Part shown: in pieces, positions 16,508 through 24,387 of the stretch | Position numbering within the stretch: position 1 is the stretch's first letter | How the letters are laid out: every line of letters begins with the position of its first letter | From: Bacillota bacterium | Lineage (GTDB): Bacteria > Bacillota > Clostridia > Acetivibrionales > JAFADI01 | Length of the DNA: 64,000 nt | NCBI GenBank assembly: GCA_023424965.1 | Contig: JAFADI010000012.1 | Location: forward strand, 1 to 64,000 | Direction of reading: 5' to 3' | Program-made: the position numbers and the translations under genes | The notes under the pieces: model-generated | The model's input: only the letters and a program-made list of their open reading frames with translations | The model's database searches: none | What the model was told of the DNA's origin: nothing

Positions 16508-17536
16508 GTGACATTAAAAGAGATTGCGGAGCTTGCGGGGGTATCGATTTCGACCGTTTCCCGGATCATCAATTCTCCTCACGACAGCTTTGCCCGTAAA
16601 CCGGTTCGCGATAAAGTCTGGGAAATCATCAAGGAAACCGGATATATTCCCAACCAATCCGCCAGAGAATTAAAACGCGGTAAAAGTGAAACGGGCCCAT
16701 GGCAATCGCATACCATTGCGTGTATTTTGGGCCGGACCAAAGGCCTCGACGAGAACCCCTTTTTTGCGCAGGTAGCGCGGGCCACCGAACAGCAGGCGCT
16801 TAGCATGGGATATATTGTTTCCACCTCGTATTCTATTTTTGATATTGGGAATCGTGCGCTGCTGCAAAAAATCGAGTCTGTCAAAACGGATGGCGCAATT
16901 GTTTTAGGGCGTTTTGACAACAGCACACGCAAATTTTTTGAGGAACACTACAAAAACATCGTATATGTGGGGCGTAATTTGATAGACGCCGATTGGGACC
17001 AGGTGGTTTGCGACGGCTACGAAGCTACTAAAACCGCTTTGAAGCATCTGACAGCCAATGGACATACACACATCGGTTATATCGGGGAAACAGAGAATGA
17101 AGTCCGCTATCAGGCATTTATAGATACAGTAAAGGAGCAGGGACTGGACAGCAACAAAGAATTAATTGCCTCTTTCCAGCAGGATGGTGCAGGGGGATAT
17201 CTTGGGGCAAGTCATCTGCTCCGGTCCGCGAGTTCAATACTGACCGCCGTATTCTGCGCCACCGACGTCACAGCGATAGCCGCCATCAAGCGCTTCTCGG
17301 AGGCCGGTATCAAAATTCCGGAGCAGCTCTCTGTTGTCAGCATTGATGATATCGAACTGGCACAATATGTTTCACCCATGCTGACCACCGTGAGCATCCC
17401 GAAAATAGAAATGGGCAAGGTGGCAGTCCGCGTACTGATTGACCGCATAAATAAGGTGCACCGGCTGCCGATGAAAATTTTTCTCCCCCACAAGCTGATC
17501 ATTCGAGAGAGTACCGCAAAGCTAAGGAATAGCTGA
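16508..17536 (+). CDS. LacI/GalR family transcriptional regulator
   Basis: 342-residue DNA-binding repressor or activator. Helix-turn-helix at ~2-25 (LKEIAELAGVSISTVSRIIN), hinge near 60, then a periplasmic-binding-protein-like effector domain (DGAIVLGRFDNSTRKFFE, HIGYIGETENEVRYQAF, VSIDDIELAQYVSPMLTTV). The GTG start follows GGAAGAGGTGGA. It precedes the sulfate-type transporter genes and shares an upstream palindrome with them, so it probably controls that operon and itself. Arginine codon use is unlike the neighbours: 17 of 19 arginines are CGN, whereas the oxidoreductase at 1762 uses about 6 CGN to 30 AGR by hand count. This supports transfer. A LacI-type protein controlling a sulfate-type importer is unusual; the effector is unknown. 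Confidence 0.92.
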   Translation: MTLKEIAELAGVSISTVSRIINSPHDSFARKPVRDKVWEIIKETGYIPNQSARELKRGKSETGPWQSHTIACILGRTKGLDENPFFAQVARATEQQALSMGYIVSTSYSIFDIGNRALLQKIESVKTDGAIVLGRFDNSTRKFFEEHYKNIVYVGRNLIDADWDQVVCDGYEATKTALKHLTANGHTHIGYIGETENEVRYQAFIDTVKEQGLDSNKELIASFQQDGAGGYLGASHLLRSASSILTAVFCATDVTAIAAIKRFSEAGIKIPEQLSVVSIDDIELAQYVSPMLTTVSIPKIEMGKVAVRVLIDRINKVHRLPMKIFLPHKLIIRESTAKLRNS

Positions 17537-17538
17537 AT

Positions 17539-17669
17539 AATAAAACCGGATTCTTGAGCGAGGGATTTTTCGTCAGTACGAGGCGGAGGAAGGCGCAATA
17601 ATTTGTTTATTGCAACTGACGACAACGCAGTAATGGCGGAAAATAGCCGTTCAAGAATCGGAATTTATG
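17539..17669. repeat. ~130-bp element with imperfect terminal inverted repeats (MITE- or REP-like)
   Basis: The ends are inverted copies of each other for about 40 bp around the shared core GATTCTTGA, and the centre has a second small palindrome GCAATAA/TTATTGC. It has no coding capacity. It follows the lacI stop directly and as RNA would fold into a long hairpin, so it may also end the lacI transcript. Confidence 0.65.
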
Positions 17670-17708
17670 ATTTGGCCATTCCTAAAATAATATATTGGGG
17701 ATATGTCC

Positions 17709-17726
17709 CATGAAAACGTTTGCCTG
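17709..17726 (+). promoter_or_regulatory. Candidate LacI/CcpA-type operator upstream of the sulfate operon
   Basis: TGAAAACGTTTGCC with AACGTTTGC (17715-17723), the reverse complement of the nonamer before lacI. The centre CG at 17717-17718 lies 17 bp upstream of the -35 box. It partly fits a catabolite-responsive element (TGWAANCGNTNWCA), so CcpA is an alternative. Confidence 0.5.
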
Positions 17727-17734
17727 AAAAGAAA

Positions 17735-17763
17735 TTGACTTCATTTCAGGCTTGTGCTATCAT
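17735..17763 (+). promoter_or_regulatory. Predicted sigma-A promoter of the sulfate transporter operon
   Basis: TTGACT (17735-17740), 17-bp spacer, TATCAT (17758-17763). It lies 58 bp before the small open frame at 17821 and 194 bp before the binding-protein gene. Confidence 0.8.
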
Positions 17764-17820
17764 CAAATGAATTCATAGTAAATATATAGGTTTAGTAAGA
17801 AAAAGGAGGGATCATACATA

Positions 17821-17913
17821 ATGAAGACTTCCGGATTATTCGAAAGGGCGCATATGGGAATGTGCGGCTTTCGGTCGCGTGATCGCTATGTGTGGCGATG
17901 TCGATCTGTGTAA
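17821..17913 (+). CDS. Possible 30-residue leader peptide upstream of the sulfate transporter
   Basis: A short open frame, ATG at 17821 to TAA at 17911-17913, preceded by AAAAGGAGGG at 17801-17810. It sits between the operon promoter and the binding-protein gene, which starts 43 bp after its stop. The peptide ends in CGFRSRDRYVWRCRSV, is rich in Arg (8) and holds 2 Cys. A hairpin of 7 pairs (ATCGCTA with TGGCGAT, loop TGTG) lies over its last third. Upstream peptides that sense cysteine supply are known for sulfur genes in other bacteria, so an attenuation role is plausible. I do not recognise this peptide, and it could be chance. Confidence 0.45.
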   Translation: MKTSGLFERAHMGMCGFRSRDRYVWRCRSV

Positions 17914-17956
17914 AAACATAGAATCTGATAAATATTGAAATGAGGAGTGGAATGTT

Positions 17957-19063
17957 ATGAAACGGAAAACAGTCCAATTATTAAAAAAAGCGATGATATC
18001 GAGCGTGGCTTTGCTGACCGCTGTTGCGCTGCTTGCCGGATGCAGCGCAGCACCAACCCCCCCAAGCCAGGATGCACCGAAAGCGCAGAATACGCAGGGG
18101 GCTCAGGAGACTCAAGGGGCAGTTGCGAAGCCCGCTGTAGAAATTACCAATGTTTCCTATGACCCGACAAGAGAGTTATATGAAGCTTACAACAAAATCT
18201 TTCAGCAATATTGGAAAGACAAGGCCGGACAGGATGTCACAATCGTTCAGTCTCATGGCGGGTCCGGAAAGCAAGCCCGCTCGGTCCTGGAGGGAAATGA
18301 CGCGGATGTTGTAACACTCGCTTTGGAGTATGATGTTGCAGAACTTGAAAAGGGCGGACTGATTGAGCCGGGCTGGGTTAAAGAATTCGATAAAAACAGC
18401 TCACCCTATACCTCTACCATCGTATTTTTAGTGCGCAAGGGCAACCCGAAAGCTCTCAAGGACTGGAACGATATCGTCAAAAGCGGCGTTGAAATCATCA
18501 CGCCGAATCCCAAAACCTCGGGCGGCGCAAGGTGGAATTTCCTGGCCGCATGGGCTTTCGCAAAAGATCTTTATGCGGGCGATGAGACAAAAACCACACA
18601 GTTCGTAAAGGATCTGTTCGCCAATGTAACTGTTCTGGATACCGGCGCACGCGGATCTACCACCACATTTGTTGAAAACAAACAGGGCGATGTGCTTTTG
18701 GCCTGGGAAAACGAAGCCTTTCTTTCGATTAAAGAGCATCCGGGCGAGTTTGAGATTGTAACCCCCAGCATCAGCATTTTAGCGCAGCCGTCGGTGGCGG
18801 TTGTGGATTCTATTGTTAAAAAGAGGGGCACGGAAGAGGTTGCCAAAGCGTATCTGCAATACCTGTATTCCGACGAGGCCCAGAAGCTGGCCGGCGAAAA
18901 TTATTACAGGCCCACCAATGAGGATATTTTAAAGCAGTTTTCCAATACATTTAATCTGAATTTAAAACTGGTGAACATTGATGACGATTTCGGCGGTTGG
19001 GCTGAGGCCACAAAAAAATTCTTCGCGGACGGCGCGATTTTTGATCAAATCTACAAGAAATAA
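17957..19063 (+). CDS. sbp: Sulfate/thiosulfate-binding lipoprotein
   Basis: 368-residue exported lipoprotein of the sulfate-binding family. The signal peptide ends LLAGC with Cys29, then a Ala/Gln/Pro-rich linker to ~55. Family segments are ITNVSYDPTRELYEAYN, QSHGGSGKQARSVLEG (oxyanion-binding loops), DVVTLALEYDV, TPNPKTSGGARWNFLAAWAF and DVLLAWENEAFLS. It captures sulfate or thiosulfate outside the membrane and passes it to the CysT/CysW channel. The ATG follows GAGGAGTGG. It is the first full gene of a four-gene operon with short gaps. Molybdate or tungstate is less likely given the length and motifs. Confidence 0.93.
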   Translation: MKRKTVQLLKKAMISSVALLTAVALLAGCSAAPTPPSQDAPKAQNTQGAQETQGAVAKPAVEITNVSYDPTRELYEAYNKIFQQYWKDKAGQDVTIVQSHGGSGKQARSVLEGNDADVVTLALEYDVAELEKGGLIEPGWVKEFDKNSSPYTSTIVFLVRKGNPKALKDWNDIVKSGVEIITPNPKTSGGARWNFLAAWAFAKDLYAGDETKTTQFVKDLFANVTVLDTGARGSTTTFVENKQGDVLLAWENEAFLSIKEHPGEFEIVTPSISILAQPSVAVVDSIVKKRGTEEVAKAYLQYLYSDEAQKLAGENYYRPTNEDILKQFSNTFNLNLKLVNIDDDFGGWAEATKKFFADGAIFDQIYKK

Positions 19064-19089
19064 GCAATGGTGAGGGAGGGATCAGTGCA

Positions 19090-19941
19090 ATGGCAAGGTT
19101 TGGCTTGAGGCGTAAAAAAAGCGAAGTAATCCCTGGATTTGGACTTTCCATGGGGATTACGGTTACAATGCTGAGCTTAATTGTGCTGATTCCCCTGCTT
19201 TCCATTCTTTTGGCGCTTTCGGGAGTCAGCTTCGGCCAGATGCTTTCCTCCATTACAGATTCGCAGGTGGTGTCTACCTATAAAGTGAGTCTCACCTGTT
19301 CGTTGATTGCGGCCATTGTAAATTCCGTTTTCGGCGTGATCCTTGCCTGGATACTGGTAAGGTATCAATTTCCCGGCAGGCGGATTTTGGACGGTTTTAT
19401 TGAATTGCCCTTCGCATTGCCCACAGCGGTAGCCGGTATTGCGCTGACGACCATTTATTCCGACAGCGGCTGGATCGGAGGGCTGTTCAATAAAATCGGC
19501 GTAAAAATTTCCTATACCACCATCGGCATTACAATCGCATTGATTTTTATCGGAATCCCTTTTGTCGTCCGTTCTATTCAGCCGGTGCTGGAAAAGCTGG
19601 ACAGTCAATATGAGGAGGCCGCCATGATGTTGGGAGCAAGCCGATCCAGAACCTTTTTTAAAGTAATTTTTCCGGAAATCCTGCCGGCGCTGCTGACAGG
19701 TTTCGGTCTGGCCTTTGCCCGGGGAATCGGCGAATATGGAAGCGTCGTATTTATTGCCGGCAATATTCCCTACCAGACGCAGATCACACCACTGATTATT
19801 ATGAGCAAGCTGGAGCAGTTCAATTATGGCAGTGCCACAGCCATTGCCCTTGTTATGATTATTTTTTCCTTCGTGGTTTTATTCTCCATCAATACCCTGC
19901 AATCCAGAGTAAATAAAGTAGCGAAGGGGGTAGGCGATTAA
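19090..19941 (+). CDS. cysT: Sulfate ABC transporter permease CysT
   Basis: 283-residue membrane permease with about six hydrophobic segments, the first near residues 19-40. The N-terminus is basic and cytoplasmic. The EAA loop that docks on the ATPase is EEAAMMLGASRSRTFFKVIF near 177-197. RGIGEYGSVVFIAGNIPYQT near 215 is typical of CysT. GGGAGGGATCAGTGCA precedes the ATG. It follows the binding protein by 26 bp and is followed after one base by cysW. Confidence 0.93.
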   Translation: MARFGLRRKKSEVIPGFGLSMGITVTMLSLIVLIPLLSILLALSGVSFGQMLSSITDSQVVSTYKVSLTCSLIAAIVNSVFGVILAWILVRYQFPGRRILDGFIELPFALPTAVAGIALTTIYSDSGWIGGLFNKIGVKISYTTIGITIALIFIGIPFVVRSIQPVLEKLDSQYEEAAMMLGASRSRTFFKVIFPEILPALLTGFGLAFARGIGEYGSVVFIAGNIPYQTQITPLIIMSKLEQFNYGSATAIALVMIIFSFVVLFSINTLQSRVNKVAKGVGD

Positions 19942-19942
19942 G

Positions 19943-20764
19943 ATGAAAGCTAAGGCGACAAAAATAGGTTTAATTGTTTTAGGCGTTTTATTTATCGTCA
20001 TCATGCTGGTGGTTCCGTTAATCACCGTTTTGGTTTATGCGTTGAAACAGGGCTGGGATGTCTTTTCAAAGGCCATAACAGATGAATACGCCATAAAGGC
20101 TTTGCAGCTCACCCTGCTCACCACTGTTTTAGCCGTTGTGATCAACACGTTTTTCGGCATCTTCTCTTCCTGGGCCATCACCAAGTTCAGGTTCCGGGGA
20201 AAACAATTTTTGACCACACTGATCGATATCCCCTTTGCCATTTCACCGGTGATTGCGGGACTTGTTTTTATACTGGTATTCGGAAGAATCGGCTGGGCTT
20301 ATGGCTTTTTACAGACATTTGATCTCAAGATTGTATTTGCGGTACCGGGAATTGTTTTGGCGACCCTTTTTGTGACCTTTCCTTTTGTCTCAAGGGAGCT
20401 GATTCCTCTTATGCAGGCCCAGGGGAGCGACGAGGAGGAAGCAGCCGCATTGATGGGCGCAAAAGGGCTGGAAATTTACAGGAAGATTACACTGCCGCAT
20501 ATTAAATGGGGGCTGCTATATGGCGTTATATTGTGCACAGCCAGAGCGCTCGGGGAATTTGGAGCGGTATCCGTTGTGTCGGGGCATTTGCGCGGCAAAA
20601 CAAATACACTCCCCCTTCATATTGAGATTTTATTTAATGAGTTCCACCTGACAGCCGCTTTCGCGGTTTCTTCCATTCTGGTCGTTCTGGCGATTATTAT
20701 TCTGATATTAAGAAATATCGTTGAGTATAAAGGGAAAAAGGCGGGGAATGAGAATGTACGTTGA
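19943..20764 (+). CDS. cysW: Sulfate ABC transporter permease CysW
   Basis: 273-residue partner permease. It has the EAA loop EEEAAALMGAKGLEIYRKIT near 166 and ARALGEFGAVSVVSGHLRGK near 200, the CysW signature segment. Together with CysT it forms the transmembrane channel for sulfate or thiosulfate. Its 3' end overlaps the cysA start, which couples translation of the channel and its ATPase. Confidence 0.93.
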   Translation: MKAKATKIGLIVLGVLFIVIMLVVPLITVLVYALKQGWDVFSKAITDEYAIKALQLTLLTTVLAVVINTFFGIFSSWAITKFRFRGKQFLTTLIDIPFAISPVIAGLVFILVFGRIGWAYGFLQTFDLKIVFAVPGIVLATLFVTFPFVSRELIPLMQAQGSDEEEAAALMGAKGLEIYRKITLPHIKWGLLYGVILCTARALGEFGAVSVVSGHLRGKTNTLPLHIEILFNEFHLTAAFAVSSILVVLAIIILILRNIVEYKGKKAGNENVR

Positions 20765-21812
20765 ACTGAAAAACATTAACAAAGACTTTGGGCGCTTTCA
20801 GGCCATAAACGATATTTCCTTTTCCATTGAAAAAGGAAAACTGGTTGGACTGCTGGGGCCGTCGGGCAGCGGAAAGACGACGATCCTGCGCATTATATCC
20901 GGATTGGTGCAGCCGGACTCAGGCGATATTATCATCGATGGTGTCCGGGTTAACAATATACCCGCCAGCAAGCGCGGGATCGGCTTTGTGTTTCAAAATT
21001 ATGCACTGTTCCGGTATATGAAAGTGTTTGATAACATCGCCTTCGGGCTTGAGGTAGAGAAAAAGGATAAGCGCTTCATCAAAGAGCGGGTGAGCGAGCT
21101 GATTCACCTCATCGGACTGGAAGGACTGGAAAACCGCTATCCCCATCAGCTTTCGGGGGGACAAAAGCAGCGGGTCGCATTTGCACGGGCCCTTGCTCCC
21201 AATCCCCATTTGCTGCTGTTGGATGAGCCCTTTGCCGCCATTGACGCAAAGGTGCGAAAAGAACTGCGCATATGGCTGCGTGAGGCCATCAACAAACTGG
21301 GCATCACCAGTATTTTTGTCACCCATGACCAGGACGAGGCGGTTGAGGTGGCGGATGAAATCATTATCACCAATCACGGGCGCGTCGAGCAAAAGGGCTC
21401 ACCGCTGGACATTTACAAAAATCCCGCCACGCCTTTTGCGGCACAGTTTATCGGGCAGTCCCTTGTCCTTGACCATTACGCGGAACTGCACGGCTTTGAT
21501 AAGTATGACGGCTATGACAAGGCGGTGATCCGTCCCGAGCTTGTCAATATCACAAAGCAGGGAAAGCAGCTTTATGACAGCGCGGCCGAAGACGGGATTG
21601 TGGAAGAAGTGTTCTTCCGCGGGAGCTTGCTGGAGGTTCATGTCAATGTCAACGGCATGCGGATCGTGGCATACCGCTCACTGGAGGAGGAAGCCCTGGA
21701 ACCCGGCGAATGTGTGAGTGTATTGATTTACAGGCTTTATTTGTACAACAAGGATCAGGTAAAACTGGTTGAAAACAACATGCTGGAAGATAAAAATCCA
21801 ATATACATATAA
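20748..21812 (+). CDS. cysA: Sulfate ABC transporter ATP-binding protein CysA
   Basis: About 354-residue ATPase. It shows Walker A GPSGSGKTT, Q-loop FQNYALFRYM, signature LSGGQKQR, Walker B LLLLDEPFAAID and the switch His in IFVTHDQDEA, then a C-terminal TOBE-like regulatory domain from ~235. The start is ATG at 20748 or at 20754, both inside the end of cysW; GGCGGGG upstream serves either. It completes an importer with one complete ATPase gene. No sulfate assimilation enzymes are encoded nearby, so the imported oxyanion is processed by enzymes encoded elsewhere. Confidence 0.93.
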   Translation: MRMYVELKNINKDFGRFQAINDISFSIEKGKLVGLLGPSGSGKTTILRIISGLVQPDSGDIIIDGVRVNNIPASKRGIGFVFQNYALFRYMKVFDNIAFGLEVEKKDKRFIKERVSELIHLIGLEGLENRYPHQLSGGQKQRVAFARALAPNPHLLLLDEPFAAIDAKVRKELRIWLREAINKLGITSIFVTHDQDEAVEVADEIIITNHGRVEQKGSPLDIYKNPATPFAAQFIGQSLVLDHYAELHGFDKYDGYDKAVIRPELVNITKQGKQLYDSAAEDGIVEEVFFRGSLLEVHVNVNGMRIVAYRSLEEEALEPGECVSVLIYRLYLYNKDQVKLVENNMLEDKNPIYI

Positions 21813-21848
21813 CGGAAAAGCATGTCGGAGGGAAGGTTCCCCCTGACG

Positions 21849-21912
21849 TCAAAACCGCCCCAGAAGGTTCTTAAGCAGGAGGAATTTCACCGCCCCTGCT
21901 TTTTTCTTTGCC
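21849..21912 (-). repeat. 64-bp direct repeat, right copy (3' end of the transglutaminase gene)
   Basis: Pairs with 16318-16381 (57/64 identical). It begins exactly at the stop codon of the transglutaminase gene. AAGCAGG (21873-21879) and CCTGCTT (21895-21901) plus a T run should also terminate the cysA transcript from the other side. Confidence 0.8.
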
Positions 21913-24329
21913 TTTTCGAACAAAAGCCGGTGGAACGCATAGGCCGACTCTTTTGCATCAACGGGGATGTCGTTCTGGCTGTACCTTGCCGCCATGAAGG
22001 TGGCGGTCACGTCATTGAAGGTGTTGGTTCCGTCAAAGGCGAAAAAGCCGTCCACCCTGGCCGAATACTGCAAGGGCGTTTCGTGGGGGCGCACAGGAAT
22101 CCCGAACAATTTCAAAACCTGGATGTAGTACCTGTACAGCATCAGCACGCTTTCCCGCGGGGCCATTTTATAAAAGCCGGACAGCCTGTTTCTATGCCTC
22201 CAGTGGTTAAAGGCAAGCAAAAGAAGGAGGATGCCGAGGACTGCCGGAGGCAGAATCAAAGCCGGCAGGGAGCCGGAGCTTTTGGGCGCCTGCTCGCCGG
22301 AGTCCTGGGGCTCCACGGGAGCGACTGCTTCCGGTTCTTCCACCGGCGTGTTGTATCCGTTCATCAGCCAGTCCACGTAGCCGGAATAGGAGGAGTCCTG
22401 GGCAAAGCTGCTGCTTATTGCGCCTGTAGGGGTGCTTCTGTTGTAGTAGCTGGAGACAAAGGGCGCGGTAGGCTCAAAGGTGTACCAGCCAAAGCCTTCG
22501 AAATACACCTCTACCCACGCGTGGGCCTGGTTGTTGGTCACTTCATAGGTGCTGCCGGACTTGGGGCTGGGAGGCGTCACATAGCCTTCCACATACCTGG
22601 CGGGAATTCCAAGGGCCCGTACCAGAACGGTCATGGCGGAGGCATAATAGGTGCAGTAGCCTTCCTTCTGGTCAAAGAGGAAATAATCCACAAAGTCCCT
22701 GTCCATGGGAGTGGCTTTTGGCGTCAGGGTGTAGGGATAATTGCTGGACAGATAATCTTCTACGGCCTTGACCCTGTCATAATTGTTGGTGCTTCCCTCG
22801 GCCAGGGATACAGCCAGGTCCCTGACCCTGCCGGGCAAAGTGTCGGGCAGCTGCAAATACCTTGAATAGATCTGGTTGAGATTTTCGAAGGTGCCGATTA
22901 TCTGTGAAATATAGGGGATTGAACCGGTACCCTCCGGACTTTTGAAGGTGTAATGGGTGTAATCCTCGTTGGGGATGATGAGCGAATAAGCCGCCAAATT
23001 GTTGTTCAAATTGGTGCGGAAACCGGAGGTGCCGTTCAGGGTTCGGAGGCTGGAATATAAGAGTCCCGTCTCACTCCTCTGGAGCTGTGTCTTTATGGCT
23101 TCGTTATTGCCTCTTTGGGGGAGCATTTCCACCGTGTACCTGAAGTTTTTGCCCAGCAGCTTGTCCGAAAACAGGATGCCGTTTGGATCCACGCTGGCAT
23201 TGATCTGTTCGTTGCTGAAGAAATTTATCCTGTACATGTCCAGTGGCGTGAAGAGGGATCTGGTCTTCAGGTTCTCGTAGGTCACCGTGATCCTTTCGCT
23301 GCCGTAAAGCCTCCGCAGGGAACGGTTCACATCACTCAACTGGGCCCTGCTTCCGTTCTGGGACAGGCTGTACAACGGGATGCTGTCCGCAGGCTCGTCG
23401 GAGGAAGACCCGGCTTCCTGGGAAGTGATCCAGGAATAACCTGTATAGTAGTCCCTGGCAGAGCCTTTCAAATACAAGGGCTTTGAGGAATCCACGCTGA
23501 GGACGGGAGTATCGTCCAGTCTGACCTTGCCGCCGAGGGCCTTGCCTCCGAAGCCTGTTTTTGCCAGGGTGAAGCTGGTGTTGGAGGAAAGGTAGTTATT
23601 ATATACGCGGCTGAGAAAGTTATAGGAAGTGTTCAACCTGGAATCAAGCCATTCCCACTGCAGCGGGTTGGCGTTGAAGGGCATGAGGAGGCTGGCGGTC
23701 AGGGCAATGAGGCAGACGCATCCGGCCCAAAGGCTGAAAGCAGCCTGGTGGCCGTATTCGCCAGGATTGCTTATTTTGTTTTTTAAATGCACATGCTTGA
23801 GGTAGTAGACCATGGAAAGCAACAGGAAGATATAAAAGGCGTTGTAGCTTACAAAGTAGTTGTGCATCCACTGTACCGAGAAAACGGCGGTACCGCCGAT
23901 AAAAACCACATAAAAGCTGAGCTTCCTGAAGGCAAATATGTATACCGGCAGTGAAATCAAGGCGCACAGCAGCAAGAGCGTATAAAAGGCAAAGGAAGCG
24001 CTGTATGCCGTAGGCACCGACACATATTGCACAAACCAGTTTGCAAATTCGCGGACCCGCCCCGCGAATTTCTCCAGCAAGTCCATCTTATAGGCATAGG
24101 CAAACCCGCCTGCCAGGGCAAGGAACAAGGCCGATCCCGTGATTATTGCGTGGGCCGGCTTTGAGAATATGAGGGAATAAGCGGCCATAAAGGCCAATAC
24201 CAGCAAGAAGACAAGAAGGGGGCCGAATTGAAACCTGAGTGAGGTTGTAAAGGTGTACACCAGGCTGAACCCCATGAGTGAGGAAAGTATAAGGCTTATG
24301 ATAAAATTTGCGAGCCATTTCACATTCAT
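21849..24329 (-). CDS. Membrane-anchored transglutaminase-like protein (TgpA/DUF3488 type)
   Basis: 826-residue membrane protein. The N-terminal ~200 residues are a run of hydrophobic helices (DUF3488-like). A long extracytoplasmic region follows with a transglutaminase-like core: EGYCTYYASAMTVL with the catalytic Cys, NNQAHAWVEVYFEGFGW with the His, and YTFEPTAPF where Glu-Pro-Thr replaces the more common Asp-Pro-Thr. A late membrane helix (LPALILPPAVLGILLLLLA) and a cytoplasmic DUF4129-like tail end the protein. The ATG at 24329 has GAAAGGA upstream; the longer frame to 24407 would run into the DUF58 gene. It is the third gene of a moxR-DUF58-transglutaminase operon. Its last 20 codons are duplicated at 16318. 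Confidence 0.88.
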   Translation of the reverse strand: MNVKWLANFIISLILSSLMGFSLVYTFTTSLRFQFGPLLVFLLVLAFMAAYSLIFSKPAHAIITGSALFLALAGGFAYAYKMDLLEKFAGRVREFANWFVQYVSVPTAYSASFAFYTLLLLCALISLPVYIFAFRKLSFYVVFIGGTAVFSVQWMHNYFVSYNAFYIFLLLSMVYYLKHVHLKNKISNPGEYGHQAAFSLWAGCVCLIALTASLLMPFNANPLQWEWLDSRLNTSYNFLSRVYNNYLSSNTSFTLAKTGFGGKALGGKVRLDDTPVLSVDSSKPLYLKGSARDYYTGYSWITSQEAGSSSDEPADSIPLYSLSQNGSRAQLSDVNRSLRRLYGSERITVTYENLKTRSLFTPLDMYRINFFSNEQINASVDPNGILFSDKLLGKNFRYTVEMLPQRGNNEAIKTQLQRSETGLLYSSLRTLNGTSGFRTNLNNNLAAYSLIIPNEDYTHYTFKSPEGTGSIPYISQIIGTFENLNQIYSRYLQLPDTLPGRVRDLAVSLAEGSTNNYDRVKAVEDYLSSNYPYTLTPKATPMDRDFVDYFLFDQKEGYCTYYASAMTVLVRALGIPARYVEGYVTPPSPKSGSTYEVTNNQAHAWVEVYFEGFGWYTFEPTAPFVSSYYNRSTPTGAISSSFAQDSSYSGYVDWLMNGYNTPVEEPEAVAPVEPQDSGEQAPKSSGSLPALILPPAVLGILLLLLAFNHWRHRNRLSGFYKMAPRESVLMLYRYYIQVLKLFGIPVRPHETPLQYSARVDGFFAFDGTNTFNDVTATFMAARYSQNDIPVDAKESAYAFHRLLFEKAKKKAGAVKFLLLKNLLGRF

Positions 24330-24387
24330 TGAAAAAATCCTTTCTAAAAATGCAGGCGAAATGCAGGCGGCTTGCCTGCCGGTCCAG

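Noticed and set aside
21822..22865. 347-codon open frame antisense to the transglutaminase gene
   Set aside because: It lies opposite a well-supported gene with clear domains, has no ribosome site, and its composition is that of a reverse-strand shadow.
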